A stretch of 6,450 bases of DNA, from positions 123,837-130,286 of the forward strand of contig CP070645.1 in NCBI GenBank assembly GCA_020354275.1. Reading direction: 5' to 3'. This stretch comes from Dehalococcoidales bacterium (GTDB taxonomy: Bacteria; Chloroflexota; Dehalococcoidia; Dehalococcoidales; UBA2162). The position numbers and the translations under genes were made by a program. The number at the start of each line of letters is the position of its first letter. Position 1 is the first letter of the stretch. This document shows positions 1 through 5,666 of this stretch, in pieces. The notes below the pieces were generated by a model. It was not told the DNA's origin. It made no database searches and was given only the letters and a program-made list of their open reading frames with translations.

Positions 1-1092
1 AAACGAAATCAGGCTGTCCCGGGCAACCATACCGATGATGCTGCTATCCTCGACCACCGGCACCTGATTGATATCCTCGTCGGCCATGATACGCATTACC
101 GTAGCCAGGTCTTCGCCCCGGGTTACGGCCTTCATTTTATCCAGCGGTGTCATCGCCTCCTCTATTATCTTGGTGTTCCACAACTCACGAGGTACCGCAT
201 TCAGGTTTTTCAGGGTAATCAGACCCATGGTGCGGCTATCGCTGACGACGGCGAAACAGCGGATTCCGGTGGTAAGAATATGCTGGTTGACCAGCTGCTC
301 GAGGGTCAGCCCCGGTGGTACTGACGGACAGTCCTCCGTCATTATCTCATTGGCGGTGTGCCCTTGCAGTATCTCCTGAAGGGCTACCTGTCGGTAGCTG
401 CCGACGGCGGCATTCTCCAGGAACCAGCCGATCAATATCAGCCACAGGCCGTTGAACCATAGTCCGCGGAAGATAAAGAATATCCCGCCAAAAATAAAGA
501 GGTAGCCCACACCCCGGCCGATGTTGGAGGCAGTCCTGGTGGCACGGCGCAGGTTCTGGTTGCGCCACCACAGTATTGACCGCAGGACACGCCCGCCGTC
601 AAGGGGGAAGCCGGGAATAAGGTTGAATCCGGCCAGGAAGATATTGATCATGCCCAGCCAGAACGCGATAGCGGTGAGGAAGTCGGACAGGTGTCCCAGG
701 TAGTACCAGATTCCCCAGAAGATAGCCCCGATGAGCAGGCTGGTCAGAGGCCCGGCCAGTGCTATCTTGAGTTCGTCTTTCGGTTTCTTGGGCTCCTCCG
801 TCATCTGGGAAACGCCGCCGAAGATGAAGAGGGTGATGTCGTTAATCTTGATACCTGCTGCCTGGGCGACCAGGCTGTGCATCAGTTCATGGGCCAGAAC
901 GGAGGCGAAGAACAGCAGGCTGGTGATAACGCCGGCTACCATCTTAATGCCCAGGCTCCAGCCGGGGAAAACGGAGGGGAAGTAGTCGGCCACCAGTACC
1001 CAGGTCACCAGAACAAAAACAATGAACCATGAGTAGTTAAGCCGTAATGATATGCCGAACAGCCGCCCTATTGGAATCCCGCCGCGCAACAT
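1..1092 (-). CDS. Site-2 protease family (M50) zinc metalloprotease with CBS domains, 3' end outside window
   Basis: Membrane-embedded zinc protease of the site-2 protease/Rip type, a family that cleaves transmembrane substrates such as anti-sigma factors. 364 codons are present and the frame is still open at the window edge. The zinc motif HELMH lies at residues 68-72 in a hydrophobic segment (about 51-75), and the third-ligand motif LDGG is at 164-167, preceded by NLIPGFP. Further membrane segments are visible at about 21-36, 109-131, 139-160 and 196-224. Residues from about 247 on form two CBS domains, one beginning near IMTEDCPSV and one near AMTPLDKM, which in this family bind adenine nucleotides and probably tune activity. 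There is no PDZ domain, so this is the CBS subclass. The ATG start is preceded by AGGAGG (1108-1103) with 10 nt spacing. It has its own promoter and is divergent from the small genes to the right. The substrate is unknown. Confidence 0.93.
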   Translation of the reverse strand, partial: MLRGGIPIGRLFGISLRLNYSWFIVFVLVTWVLVADYFPSVFPGWSLGIKMVAGVITSLLFFASVLAHELMHSLVAQAAGIKINDITLFIFGGVSQMTEEPKKPKDELKIALAGPLTSLLIGAIFWGIWYYLGHLSDFLTAIAFWLGMINIFLAGFNLIPGFPLDGGRVLRSILWWRNQNLRRATRTASNIGRGVGYLFIFGGIFFIFRGLWFNGLWLILIGWFLENAAVGSYRQVALQEILQGHTANEIMTEDCPSVPPGLTLEQLVNQHILTTGIRCFAVVSDSRTMGLITLKNLNAVPRELWNTKIIEEAMTPLDKMKAVTRGEDLATVMRIMADEDINQVPVVEDSSIIGMVARDSLISF

Positions 1093-1165
1093 GCCGTCAC
1101 TTCCTCCTGAAACAAGTGGTCATACGCTTAATATTAATAATATTTTATAAAGAGTAATGGTGCAA

Positions 1166-1194
1166 ATATTATATCCTTGTGGCCACCCTGTCAA
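1166..1194 (-). promoter_or_regulatory. Sigma-70-like promoter of the M50 protease gene
   Basis: On the minus strand a perfect TTGACA (1194-1189) is followed after 17 bp by TAATAT (1171-1166). An overlapping TATAAT (1173-1168) would give a 15-bp spacer. The predicted transcript starts near 1159, giving a leader of about 67 nt that includes an AT-rich, partly palindromic stretch (about 1129-1146) and the AGGAGG ribosome binding site. Confidence 0.7.
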
Positions 1195-1301
1195 TATCAT
1201 CTGCTTATACAATAGTTTATCATGCGGCCTTAATCTGTGATGAAAGTCGCAGAATAATAACGGATTTAAGGCTTATCATTAATTTGGCAACAGGGGGTGG
1301 C

Positions 1302-1529
1302 ATGTCCCAGTATAGAGAAATATACACTGATGGCAATGCTGAGCTAAAGCACTACCGCAAGATGGCTGCCATCTACCTTCGATTAGAATACCCATTGGCT
1401 GAAAACAAGGGCACAGATGGAATATTCCCCCGGTTTATAAAAGGTATTTTTTCACGGGCGGTAAGGCTTTACCAGTGGATCAATGATGATTCTTCCGTGG
1501 ATGTCTTTCCCCCGGGTCACCCCACCTGA
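1302..1529 (+). CDS. Small hypothetical protein, 75 aa
   Basis: I do not recognise this protein. The ATG at 1302 follows a purine-rich AGGGGG (1292-1297) with 4 nt spacing. The frame extends upstream to 1179, but those residues overlap the promoter of the divergent protease gene and have no ribosome binding site. The product is charged and aromatic-rich, with a basic middle (FIKGIFSRAVRLYQW) that could form an amphipathic helix, and a Pro/Gly-rich tail ending PPGHPT. No signal peptide, clear membrane segment or metal motif is visible. It lies between the protease promoter and another small gene. It may be a lineage-specific protein; a chance reading frame is possible because only the ribosome binding site and the codon pattern support it. 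Confidence 0.5.
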   Translation: MSQYREIYTDGNAELKHYRKMAAIYLRLEYPLAENKGTDGIFPRFIKGIFSRAVRLYQWINDDSSVDVFPPGHPT

Positions 1530-1655
1530 CGCCACCTCTGGTAAGGCAGTTTGTCTTTACTCACGTGTCCGTATAGTAGCTTCAGAGATATATTATTCTG
1601 CTAATTGCACTCCTTATGGTGACATATGCAAAATCCCCCATGAGCTGTTTAGAAT

Positions 1656-1685
1656 GTGACTAAAGCGGTGCTAATGGGGTATACT
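1656..1685 (+). promoter_or_regulatory. Candidate promoter for the small gene at 1718
   Basis: GTGACT (1656-1661, four of six matches to TTGACA), an 18-bp spacer and TATACT (1680-1685, five of six matches to TATAAT). Transcription would begin near 1692, leaving a short leader with the strong AGGAGGG just before the TTG start. Confidence 0.45.
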
Positions 1686-1717
1686 AGGCAGAGATAAATG
1701 ATTTCAGGAGGGATAAT

Positions 1718-1909
1718 TTGAGCGCCGAATCGGAATACGTAGAAGCTGTAGAGAATTACCACCGTCTTCTGGACAAATATTTTCGTATCACACGCGTAAT
1801 TGGTGGCGGGTCGCAGATAGCCGGTGAACCGTTAACATCACTGGCACGCCAGGAGCTCAGGGAAGCCTATAACAAAATCGGTGAAGCAAAGCAGAATTTG
1901 AGTCTTTAA
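1718..1909 (+). CDS. Small hypothetical helical protein, 63 aa
   Basis: Not recognised. It starts at TTG 1718, chosen because AGGAGGG (1706-1712) lies 5 nt upstream; this is one of the best ribosome binding sites in the window. The composition suggests two alpha-helices, about residues 3-24 (SEYVEAVENYHRLLDKYF) and 43-61 (ARQELREAYNKIGEAKQN), joined by a glycine-containing linker (IGGGSQIAGEP). This is a helical-hairpin plan typical of small cytosolic adaptor or regulatory proteins. It has no membrane segment and no cysteines. The next gene, in the same direction, starts 64 nt after its stop, so the two may be co-transcribed. Function cannot be assigned. Confidence 0.68.
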   Translation: MSAESEYVEAVENYHRLLDKYFRITRVIGGGSQIAGEPLTSLARQELREAYNKIGEAKQNLSL

Positions 1910-1973
1910 CTGGTATATCGTTGAAAGTGTATTGAGAGAACTGCCAGCATAACAGTATTTCAGGGGGCCTGAT

Positions 1974-2612
1974 ATGCCAGAATCAGGACTGGTCCAGCAG
2001 ATTGCCCAGAAAGGGGCTGATCACGGGGAGATCGCTGACGAGGTTATCCGAAGGCCGGAGTTGCTGGCTGAAGTCCTGGCTGGTCTTGCTTCCGATAAGG
2101 CGCGTATTAAGTACGGCTGTGACAAAGTACTGAGGAGAATCAGCGAGAGAAAACCGGAGATTCTATACCCTGAAATCGACTTGTTTATTAAGCTGATTAA
2201 TAGCGAAAGCACCTTTCTCAAGTGGGGTGCCATCCATATTCTGGCCAACCTGGCTGCTGTAGACTCGGACGGTAAGATAGAGCAGACCTTTGATAAGTAC
2301 TTTTCCCCTGTTACCGGCCCGGTGCTGATTACAGCGGCCAATATAATAAAGGGGGCTGCCGTCATCGCCCTGGCCAAACCGGATCTTACCAAAAGAATAA
2401 CCGCAGAGCTTTTGAAAGTGGAGAGCGCCCGGTACCAGACAGCCGAGTGCAACAACATCGCCCTCGGGCACACCATCAGGTCTTTTGACCGCTTTTATCT
2501 CCAGATAAAAAACAAAGAGCCAGTCAACGGTCTGGTCAGCAGGCATTTGGAGAATACCAGAAACGCCACCAGAAAAGCAGCCGAGAGGTTCGTTAAAAAA
2601 AGGTTGGCATAA
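1974..2612 (+). CDS. HEAT-repeat-like helical protein, 212 aa
   Basis: A soluble, almost entirely alpha-helical protein whose pattern resembles HEAT/armadillo repeats: successive helix pairs such as RPELLAEVLAGLASDKARIKYG (about 27-48), YPEIDLFIKLINSESTFLKWGAIHILANLA (65-94) and VLITAANIIKGAAVIALAKP (116-135). The stretch STFLKWGAIHILANLA strongly resembles a HEAT helix pair. Such proteins act as scaffolds for protein binding; no catalytic motif is visible. The C-terminus (about 190-212) is basic (RNATRKAAERFVKKRLA). The ATG start is preceded by AGGGGG (1962-1967), 6 nt upstream of the ATG. It follows the small 63-aa gene, probably in one transcript, and is followed after 37 nt by a hairpin terminator. 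Family assignment comes from pattern only; the partner is unknown. Confidence 0.8.
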   Translation: MPESGLVQQIAQKGADHGEIADEVIRRPELLAEVLAGLASDKARIKYGCDKVLRRISERKPEILYPEIDLFIKLINSESTFLKWGAIHILANLAAVDSDGKIEQTFDKYFSPVTGPVLITAANIIKGAAVIALAKPDLTKRITAELLKVESARYQTAECNNIALGHTIRSFDRFYLQIKNKEPVNGLVSRHLENTRNATRKAAERFVKKRLA

Positions 2613-2649
2613 TCTACGGATATATCGTTTCAGTCACCCGTTAATAATG

Positions 2650-2684
2650 AAAAGCCGCCCCTTTAAAAAAAGGACGGCTTTTTT
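2650..2684. terminator. Rho-independent terminator, probably bidirectional
   Basis: AAAAGCCG pairs with CGGCTTTT (8 bp). After a small internal loop (CC opposite A), CCTTT pairs with AAAGG around an AAAA loop, and a run of six T follows on the plus strand. The A-run on the other side gives the minus strand a four-T tail. It sits in the 95-nt gap between two convergent genes, ending the HEAT-like gene on the plus strand and, less strongly, the acyl-CoA dehydrogenase gene on the minus strand. Confidence 0.88.
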
Positions 2685-2707
2685 CTTCTGTTGTCGCAAT
2701 ATTGGTA

Positions 2708-3922
2708 CTAGTCTCTGGGCAACCCCAGTATCCTCTCAGCAATAATATTGCGGTTGATCTCTGAAGTGCCCATCTCGATGGTAGCCCCGCGTGCCCTGAG
2801 CATGTTATATACCTGCGTCCCGTTATCTACTGCTCGCGGGTCACCCCTCATCAGCTGGGAGTAGGCCCCGATGATTTCCATCACCATGTCTCCCTGGGCC
2901 TTTCTCCTCTCAGCCTGTGAGTTCTTGCGTATGGAGACCTCATTACCGGTAGCGGTTCTCTTCCTCATGGCTATCGCCATGCGGGTTCCGGAGTTCCGCG
3001 TCGCTTCGTTCTCAATGGCAAACTGGACTATCCTGTGCCTGAAGTTTTTATCGTCCCAGAATGACTTGCCGTAACGCTTGGTATTCCTGGCCAGCTCGAT
3101 CAGGTTATTAACACCACCCAGGCTTCTTATCCCCAGGCCCATCATGCCGGCGCCTCCGCCAACACCACCACCCCTTTCGGACTGAAGGGTGGACATGGCC
3201 ACATACCAGCCCCGCCCTTCCTCGCCTATCATATTCTCGTGAGGGATGCGCATGTCGTCGAAGAACATCTCGCCGAATTCGGACTCACCGGACATCTGTT
3301 TCAACGGGCCACGGCTGAAGCCGGGGGTATCGGTGGGGAATATGAAATAGCTCAGATTGCGGTGCCTTGGTGCGTTGGGGTCTGTCTTGGTTACCAGCAG
3401 GCTCCAGTGGGCAAATCTCCAGGCGCTGGTCCAGCACTTCTGCCCGTTGACCACCCATTCGTCGCCGTCTCTAACCGCTGTGGTCTGGACATTGGCCAGG
3501 TCGGAACCGGCATTGGGTTCGGAGAAGCCCTCGCACCAGGCTTCCTCTCCGCTGAGTATCTTGGGGATGAAGCGTTTCTTCTGTTCTTCGCTACCCCACG
3601 CCAGCAGTGTGCCGATAACCATCAGCGGGCCAATAGATGTTGGCCCCGGTGGTGTTCCCCGGCGTGCCAGTTCCTCGCGGATAATGGCTGTCTCCCAGGC
3701 CGGGCGTTCCACACCGCCATACTCCTTGGCAACGTTGAATCCGGTGTAGCCGGCGTCGTAAAGCCTTTTCTGGAAAGATGTGCCCAGCTCCTGGGCTTCC
3801 GGGCTGAGCCGCTCCGGGGCTACGTATTCGGGAGTTCCCCATTTCTCGGGCAGGTTTTCGTCCAGCCAGGCTCGTACCTCTTTCCTCAGGGCTTCCGCCT
3901 TTTCTATGTCAGTAGAGGTCAT
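2708..3922 (-). CDS. Acyl-CoA dehydrogenase, 404 aa
   Basis: FAD-dependent flavoenzyme that introduces the alpha-beta double bond into an acyl-CoA, the first beta-oxidation step, passing electrons to electron-transfer flavoprotein. Domain order is typical: N-terminal helical domain (about 1-125), the FAD/substrate beta-domain with WCEGFSEPNAGSDL (129-142) and the GQKCWTSAW segment (160-168), then the C-terminal helical domain ending in IEMGTSEINRNIIAERILG (382-400). Length is normal for the family. The ATG at 3922 is preferred over an in-frame ATG at 3952, because AGAAGGGAG (3937-3929) lies 6 nt upstream and the longer start falls inside an inverted repeat. The MCAD-type catalytic glutamate position before GT is methionine (M384); E249 in QSER matches the position used by isovaleryl- and long-chain enzymes. 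A run GGGVGGGAGMMGLG (251-264) follows E249 and is unusually glycine-rich. It lies downstream of the thiolase on the same strand, 125 nt away. Chain-length specificity cannot be read. Confidence 0.95.
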   Translation of the reverse strand: MTSTDIEKAEALRKEVRAWLDENLPEKWGTPEYVAPERLSPEAQELGTSFQKRLYDAGYTGFNVAKEYGGVERPAWETAIIREELARRGTPPGPTSIGPLMVIGTLLAWGSEEQKKRFIPKILSGEEAWCEGFSEPNAGSDLANVQTTAVRDGDEWVVNGQKCWTSAWRFAHWSLLVTKTDPNAPRHRNLSYFIFPTDTPGFSRGPLKQMSGESEFGEMFFDDMRIPHENMIGEEGRGWYVAMSTLQSERGGGVGGGAGMMGLGIRSLGGVNNLIELARNTKRYGKSFWDDKNFRHRIVQFAIENEATRNSGTRMAIAMRKRTATGNEVSIRKNSQAERRKAQGDMVMEIIGAYSQLMRGDPRAVDNGTQVYNMLRARGATIEMGTSEINRNIIAERILGLPRD

Positions 3923-3945
3923 GTTAAGCTCCCTTCTAGTTATCG

Positions 3946-3989
3946 TAAACATTCCTGGCCTGCTGGTTGGTAAGGGCCAGGAATGTTTA
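3946..3989 (-). repeat. Perfect inverted repeat in the leader of the acyl-CoA dehydrogenase gene
   Basis: AAACATTCCTGGCC (3947-3960) and GGCCAGGAATGTTT (3975-3988) are exact reverse complements over 14 bp, extendable by a T-A pair at 3946/3989, with a 14-nt loop. In minus-strand transcripts the hairpin ends about 8 nt before the AGAAGGGAG ribosome binding site, and no U-run follows. It could be an mRNA processing or stability element between thiolase and dehydrogenase, a translational control structure, or a DNA operator. Confidence 0.85.
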
Positions 3990-4047
3990 TCTTCATTTAT
4001 TTACATTTTTATTGGATGTAACCGGAGTAAGGCAACTATCCCTAGTC

Positions 4048-5301
4048 TTATTTCTCCCGTTCGAAGAGTGTTGCCATTCCCTGGCCACCACCGACGCATA
4101 GTGTGGCGATGCCATAATGAAGGTCACGGCGCACCATCTCATGGGCGATTACGGCAGTCTGCCTGGTTCCAGTCATGCCCAGCGGATGGCCGATAGCAAC
4201 CGACCCTCCCTTGGGGTTGGTTTTCTCCCATTCCTCGGGGCCAAATCCGAGCATGCGCCCGGAATAGAGCACCTGGCAGGAAAATGCCTCGTTAATCTCG
4301 AAGATGTCGATGTCCTTAATCGTCATACCGGTTCTCTTGAGAAGTTTCTCCGTGGACGGGTAAGGGCCGACACCCATAACGGTGGGATCGACGCCGATAG
4401 CCACGGCGTGTCGGAAGGTGCACATCGGCTTGTAGCCCAGTTCCTTGGCCTTTTCCTTGGACATCATCAGTACCGCTCCGGCACCGTCGCTCCTGGGGCA
4501 GGAGTTACCGGCGGTTACCCGGCCGTTCTCCTGGTAGGCGGGCGGCAGAGAAGCGATCTTCTCCAGACTGGTGCCTCTTCGGGGGCACTGGTCGGTGTCG
4601 ATAGTCTCGGTAGAACCGTCCTGGTAGTTGATGGTTATGGGGACAATCTCATCCTTGAATAGGCCGGCATCCTGTCCGGCTATTGCCTTCTCGTGGCTGG
4701 TCAGGGCAAAGGCATCCGAGTCTTCGCGCGAGATATTAAAGCGTTGGGAAAGCTCCTCGGCGGTGCGTCCCATATCATAGATCCAGGGTGGGATATCTGC
4801 TGGTAAGCGGGGGAGGGTATTGGCGTGTTTCCAGTCCGGTGGATACTCTGCTTGTGGTGCCTGTGCCATTTGAGGTCTGCCACCACCACCCCCCATTCCT
4901 GGTGCTCCGCGTGCACCTATCTGCCATGCCTGCACCGGTCCCTGCCTGTCCATGGTCTCCAGGCCGGCGGCAATCATGATGTCAGCATCGTCATTGATAA
5001 TGTAGTGGGCGGCGATGGCGATAGCATTGGAGGATGAAGCGCACTGCCGGGCAGTATCACTGCCGGCTACAGACTGGGGGAAACCGGCTACCAGTAATAT
5101 ATTCCTGATCATGGCGCCACCGAGGGTGGCTGAGCCCATGCAGATATCATCGATCAGGTTCGGGTCCAGCTTGTTCCTCTCTACAACGGCCTTGAGCACC
5201 GGCACCATAAGGTCAACAGGACCGATTGCCCGGTATACTCCCCGGTCTCCGGCCCGGCCGATTGGTGACCGGCAGGCATCTACTATGACTGCTTCTTTCA
5301 T
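4048..5301 (-). CDS. Thiolase family protein (acetyl-CoA acyltransferase), 417 aa
   Basis: Thiolases cleave 3-ketoacyl-CoA with CoA to acetyl-CoA and a shortened acyl-CoA, or run the reverse condensation. All three catalytic motifs are visible: nucleophile Cys87 in TARQCASSSNAI, NEAF at 337-340, His372 in AIGHPLGMTGTRQT, and the second cysteine Cys402 in TLCVGGGQGMATLFE. The N-terminus AVIVDACRSPIGRAG is typical. Length slightly exceeds the usual 390-400 residues, mainly through a Gly/Met/Gln-rich stretch in the loop domain (about 130-151, with GMGGGGGRPQMAQAPQ). The usual loop before DGA reads GNSCPRSDGAGA (265-276), with an extra cysteine. Start ATG 5301 has AGGAGTG 5 nt upstream. It is the first gene of a minus-strand unit with the acyl-CoA dehydrogenase after it, so a degradative role is likely; a biosynthetic acetyl-CoA acetyltransferase remains possible. 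Confidence 0.95.
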   Translation of the reverse strand: MKEAVIVDACRSPIGRAGDRGVYRAIGPVDLMVPVLKAVVERNKLDPNLIDDICMGSATLGGAMIRNILLVAGFPQSVAGSDTARQCASSSNAIAIAAHYIINDDADIMIAAGLETMDRQGPVQAWQIGARGAPGMGGGGGRPQMAQAPQAEYPPDWKHANTLPRLPADIPPWIYDMGRTAEELSQRFNISREDSDAFALTSHEKAIAGQDAGLFKDEIVPITINYQDGSTETIDTDQCPRRGTSLEKIASLPPAYQENGRVTAGNSCPRSDGAGAVLMMSKEKAKELGYKPMCTFRHAVAIGVDPTVMGVGPYPSTEKLLKRTGMTIKDIDIFEINEAFSCQVLYSGRMLGFGPEEWEKTNPKGGSVAIGHPLGMTGTRQTAVIAHEMVRRDLHYGIATLCVGGGQGMATLFEREK

Positions 5302-5335
5302 ATATCACTCCTTTATTAAATTTCTTTTGATTTAT

Positions 5336-5363
5336 ATTATACTGTATTTTTAGACCCAAAAAT
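5336..5363 (-). promoter_or_regulatory. Candidate promoter of the thiolase-dehydrogenase unit
   Basis: A perfect TATAAT (5341-5336) lies 34 nt upstream of the thiolase start on the minus strand. No good -35 hexamer is at the right distance; an ATTTTT at 5363-5358 is the nearest, so activation by a regulator or use of a different upstream contact is possible. The leader after it is A/T-rich and carries the AGGAGTG site. Confidence 0.45.
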
Positions 5364-5390
5364 CCCCTATAGCAGTAATGGGTTAATTGA

Positions 5391-5453
5391 TTAAGGTCTG
5401 GGTAACAATGGTACCATATCGGTAATAATGTTGCGGTTGGTCTCTGAGGTGCC
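5391..5453 (-). pseudogene. Relic of the 3' end of a second acyl-CoA dehydrogenase gene
   Basis: Read on the minus strand this encodes GTSETNRNII followed by TDMVPLLPRP and a stop codon. It matches the C-terminus of the intact dehydrogenase of this window (GTSEINRNII, then AERILGLPRD and stop) over 20 residues without gaps. By hand count 46 of 63 bases agree. Upstream of the glycine codon the similarity ends abruptly, and only six codons further up the frame hits a stop, so no dehydrogenase body remains. It lies about 90 nt upstream of the thiolase in the same orientation, consistent with a former dehydrogenase gene ahead of the thiolase that was deleted except for its last codons. A partial duplication of the neighbouring gene is an alternative, but the divergence suggests a separate paralogue. 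Confidence 0.85.
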
Positions 5454-5508
5454 GGTTACCAGATACCACACTTAACCCCCCTTAAAGGTCAGAAAATCCA
5501 GCGAGTGT

Positions 5509-5595
5509 TCGCTGAAGTTGGTTCTGCAGCACTTTAAATCGTAACATATGCGTTATTGTGTGTCAATATTGGCTGAGGGTGGTCTGCAGCTCTAA
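5509..5595. repeat. Imperfect direct repeat upstream of the iron-sulfur operon
   Basis: GCTGAAGTTGGTTCTGCAGC (5511-5530) recurs as GCTGAGGGTGGTCTGCAGC (5572-5590, with one base missing), 61 bp later, and both are followed by a CT-rich and then AA stretch. Seventeen of 20 positions agree by hand count. It could be paired binding sites for a regulator of the operon that begins at 5667, or chance. Confidence 0.5.
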
Positions 5596-5639
5596 CCTAC
5601 CAAGGGGAAACCCTTGACAATCAATTAGATAATAGGTTA
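5593..5639. promoter_or_regulatory. Inverted repeats overlapping the promoter, possible operator
   Basis: Two inverted repeats surround the -35 box. CAAGGG (5601-5606) and CCCTTG (5611-5616) are exact complements around GAAA. Outside them TAACCTA (5593-5599) and TAGGTTA (5633-5639) are also exact complements. The inner arm overlaps TTGACA and the outer right arm overlaps the -10 box, so a protein bound at either would compete with RNA polymerase. Confidence 0.45.
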
Positions 5640-5642
5640 AAT
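5614..5642 (+). promoter_or_regulatory. Sigma-70-like promoter of the iron-sulfur operon
   Basis: Perfect TTGACA (5614-5619), 17-bp spacer, then TTAAAT (5637-5642, four of six matches to TATAAT). Transcription would start near 5649-5650, about 17 nt before the ATG at 5667. This makes the in-frame TTG at 5649 an unlikely start, since it would lie at the transcript's first bases. Confidence 0.68.
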
Positions 5643-5666
5643 ATATCATTGAGCTTTAGCCGGAGA

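Larger units (their letters stand above)
5302..5666. other. Divergent intergenic region between thiolase and iron-sulfur operon
   Basis: These 365 bases contain no intact gene. They hold, left to right: the thiolase promoter with its TATAAT (5341-5336), a 63-bp relic of an acyl-CoA dehydrogenase 3' end (5391-5453), a small perfect hairpin CAGCGA-GTGT-TCGCTG (5499-5514), an imperfect direct repeat (5509-5537 and 5570-5595), and the promoter of the divergent operon with inverted repeats around its -35 box. Confidence 0.8.

Noticed and set aside
68..1032. Several plus-strand open frames of 60-113 codons
   Set aside because: All are antisense to the protease gene, whose HELMH and LDGG motifs and CBS domains establish the minus strand as coding.
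2021..2546. Two minus-strand open frames of 151 and 127 codons
   Set aside because: They overlap the HEAT-like gene, which has a ribosome binding site, a plausible helical protein and a terminator placed directly after its stop.
3923..3952. Upstream ATG at 3952 as the dehydrogenase start
   Set aside because: It would add MFTITRRELN, lies inside the inverted repeat and has no ribosome binding site, whereas ATG 3922 has AGAAGGGAG at proper spacing.
3239..3973. A 244-codon open frame on the plus strand
   Set aside because: It lies antisense to the acyl-CoA dehydrogenase gene, has no family features, and arises because the minus-strand gene avoids stop complements in that frame.
4117..4662. A 181-codon plus-strand open frame
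   Set aside because: Antisense to the thiolase gene, with no ribosome binding site or recognisable motif.
5649..5666. TTG at 5649 as the start of the iron-sulfur subunit
   Set aside because: The predicted transcription start coincides with it and family members begin at the residues encoded from 5667. A leaderless start cannot be fully excluded.
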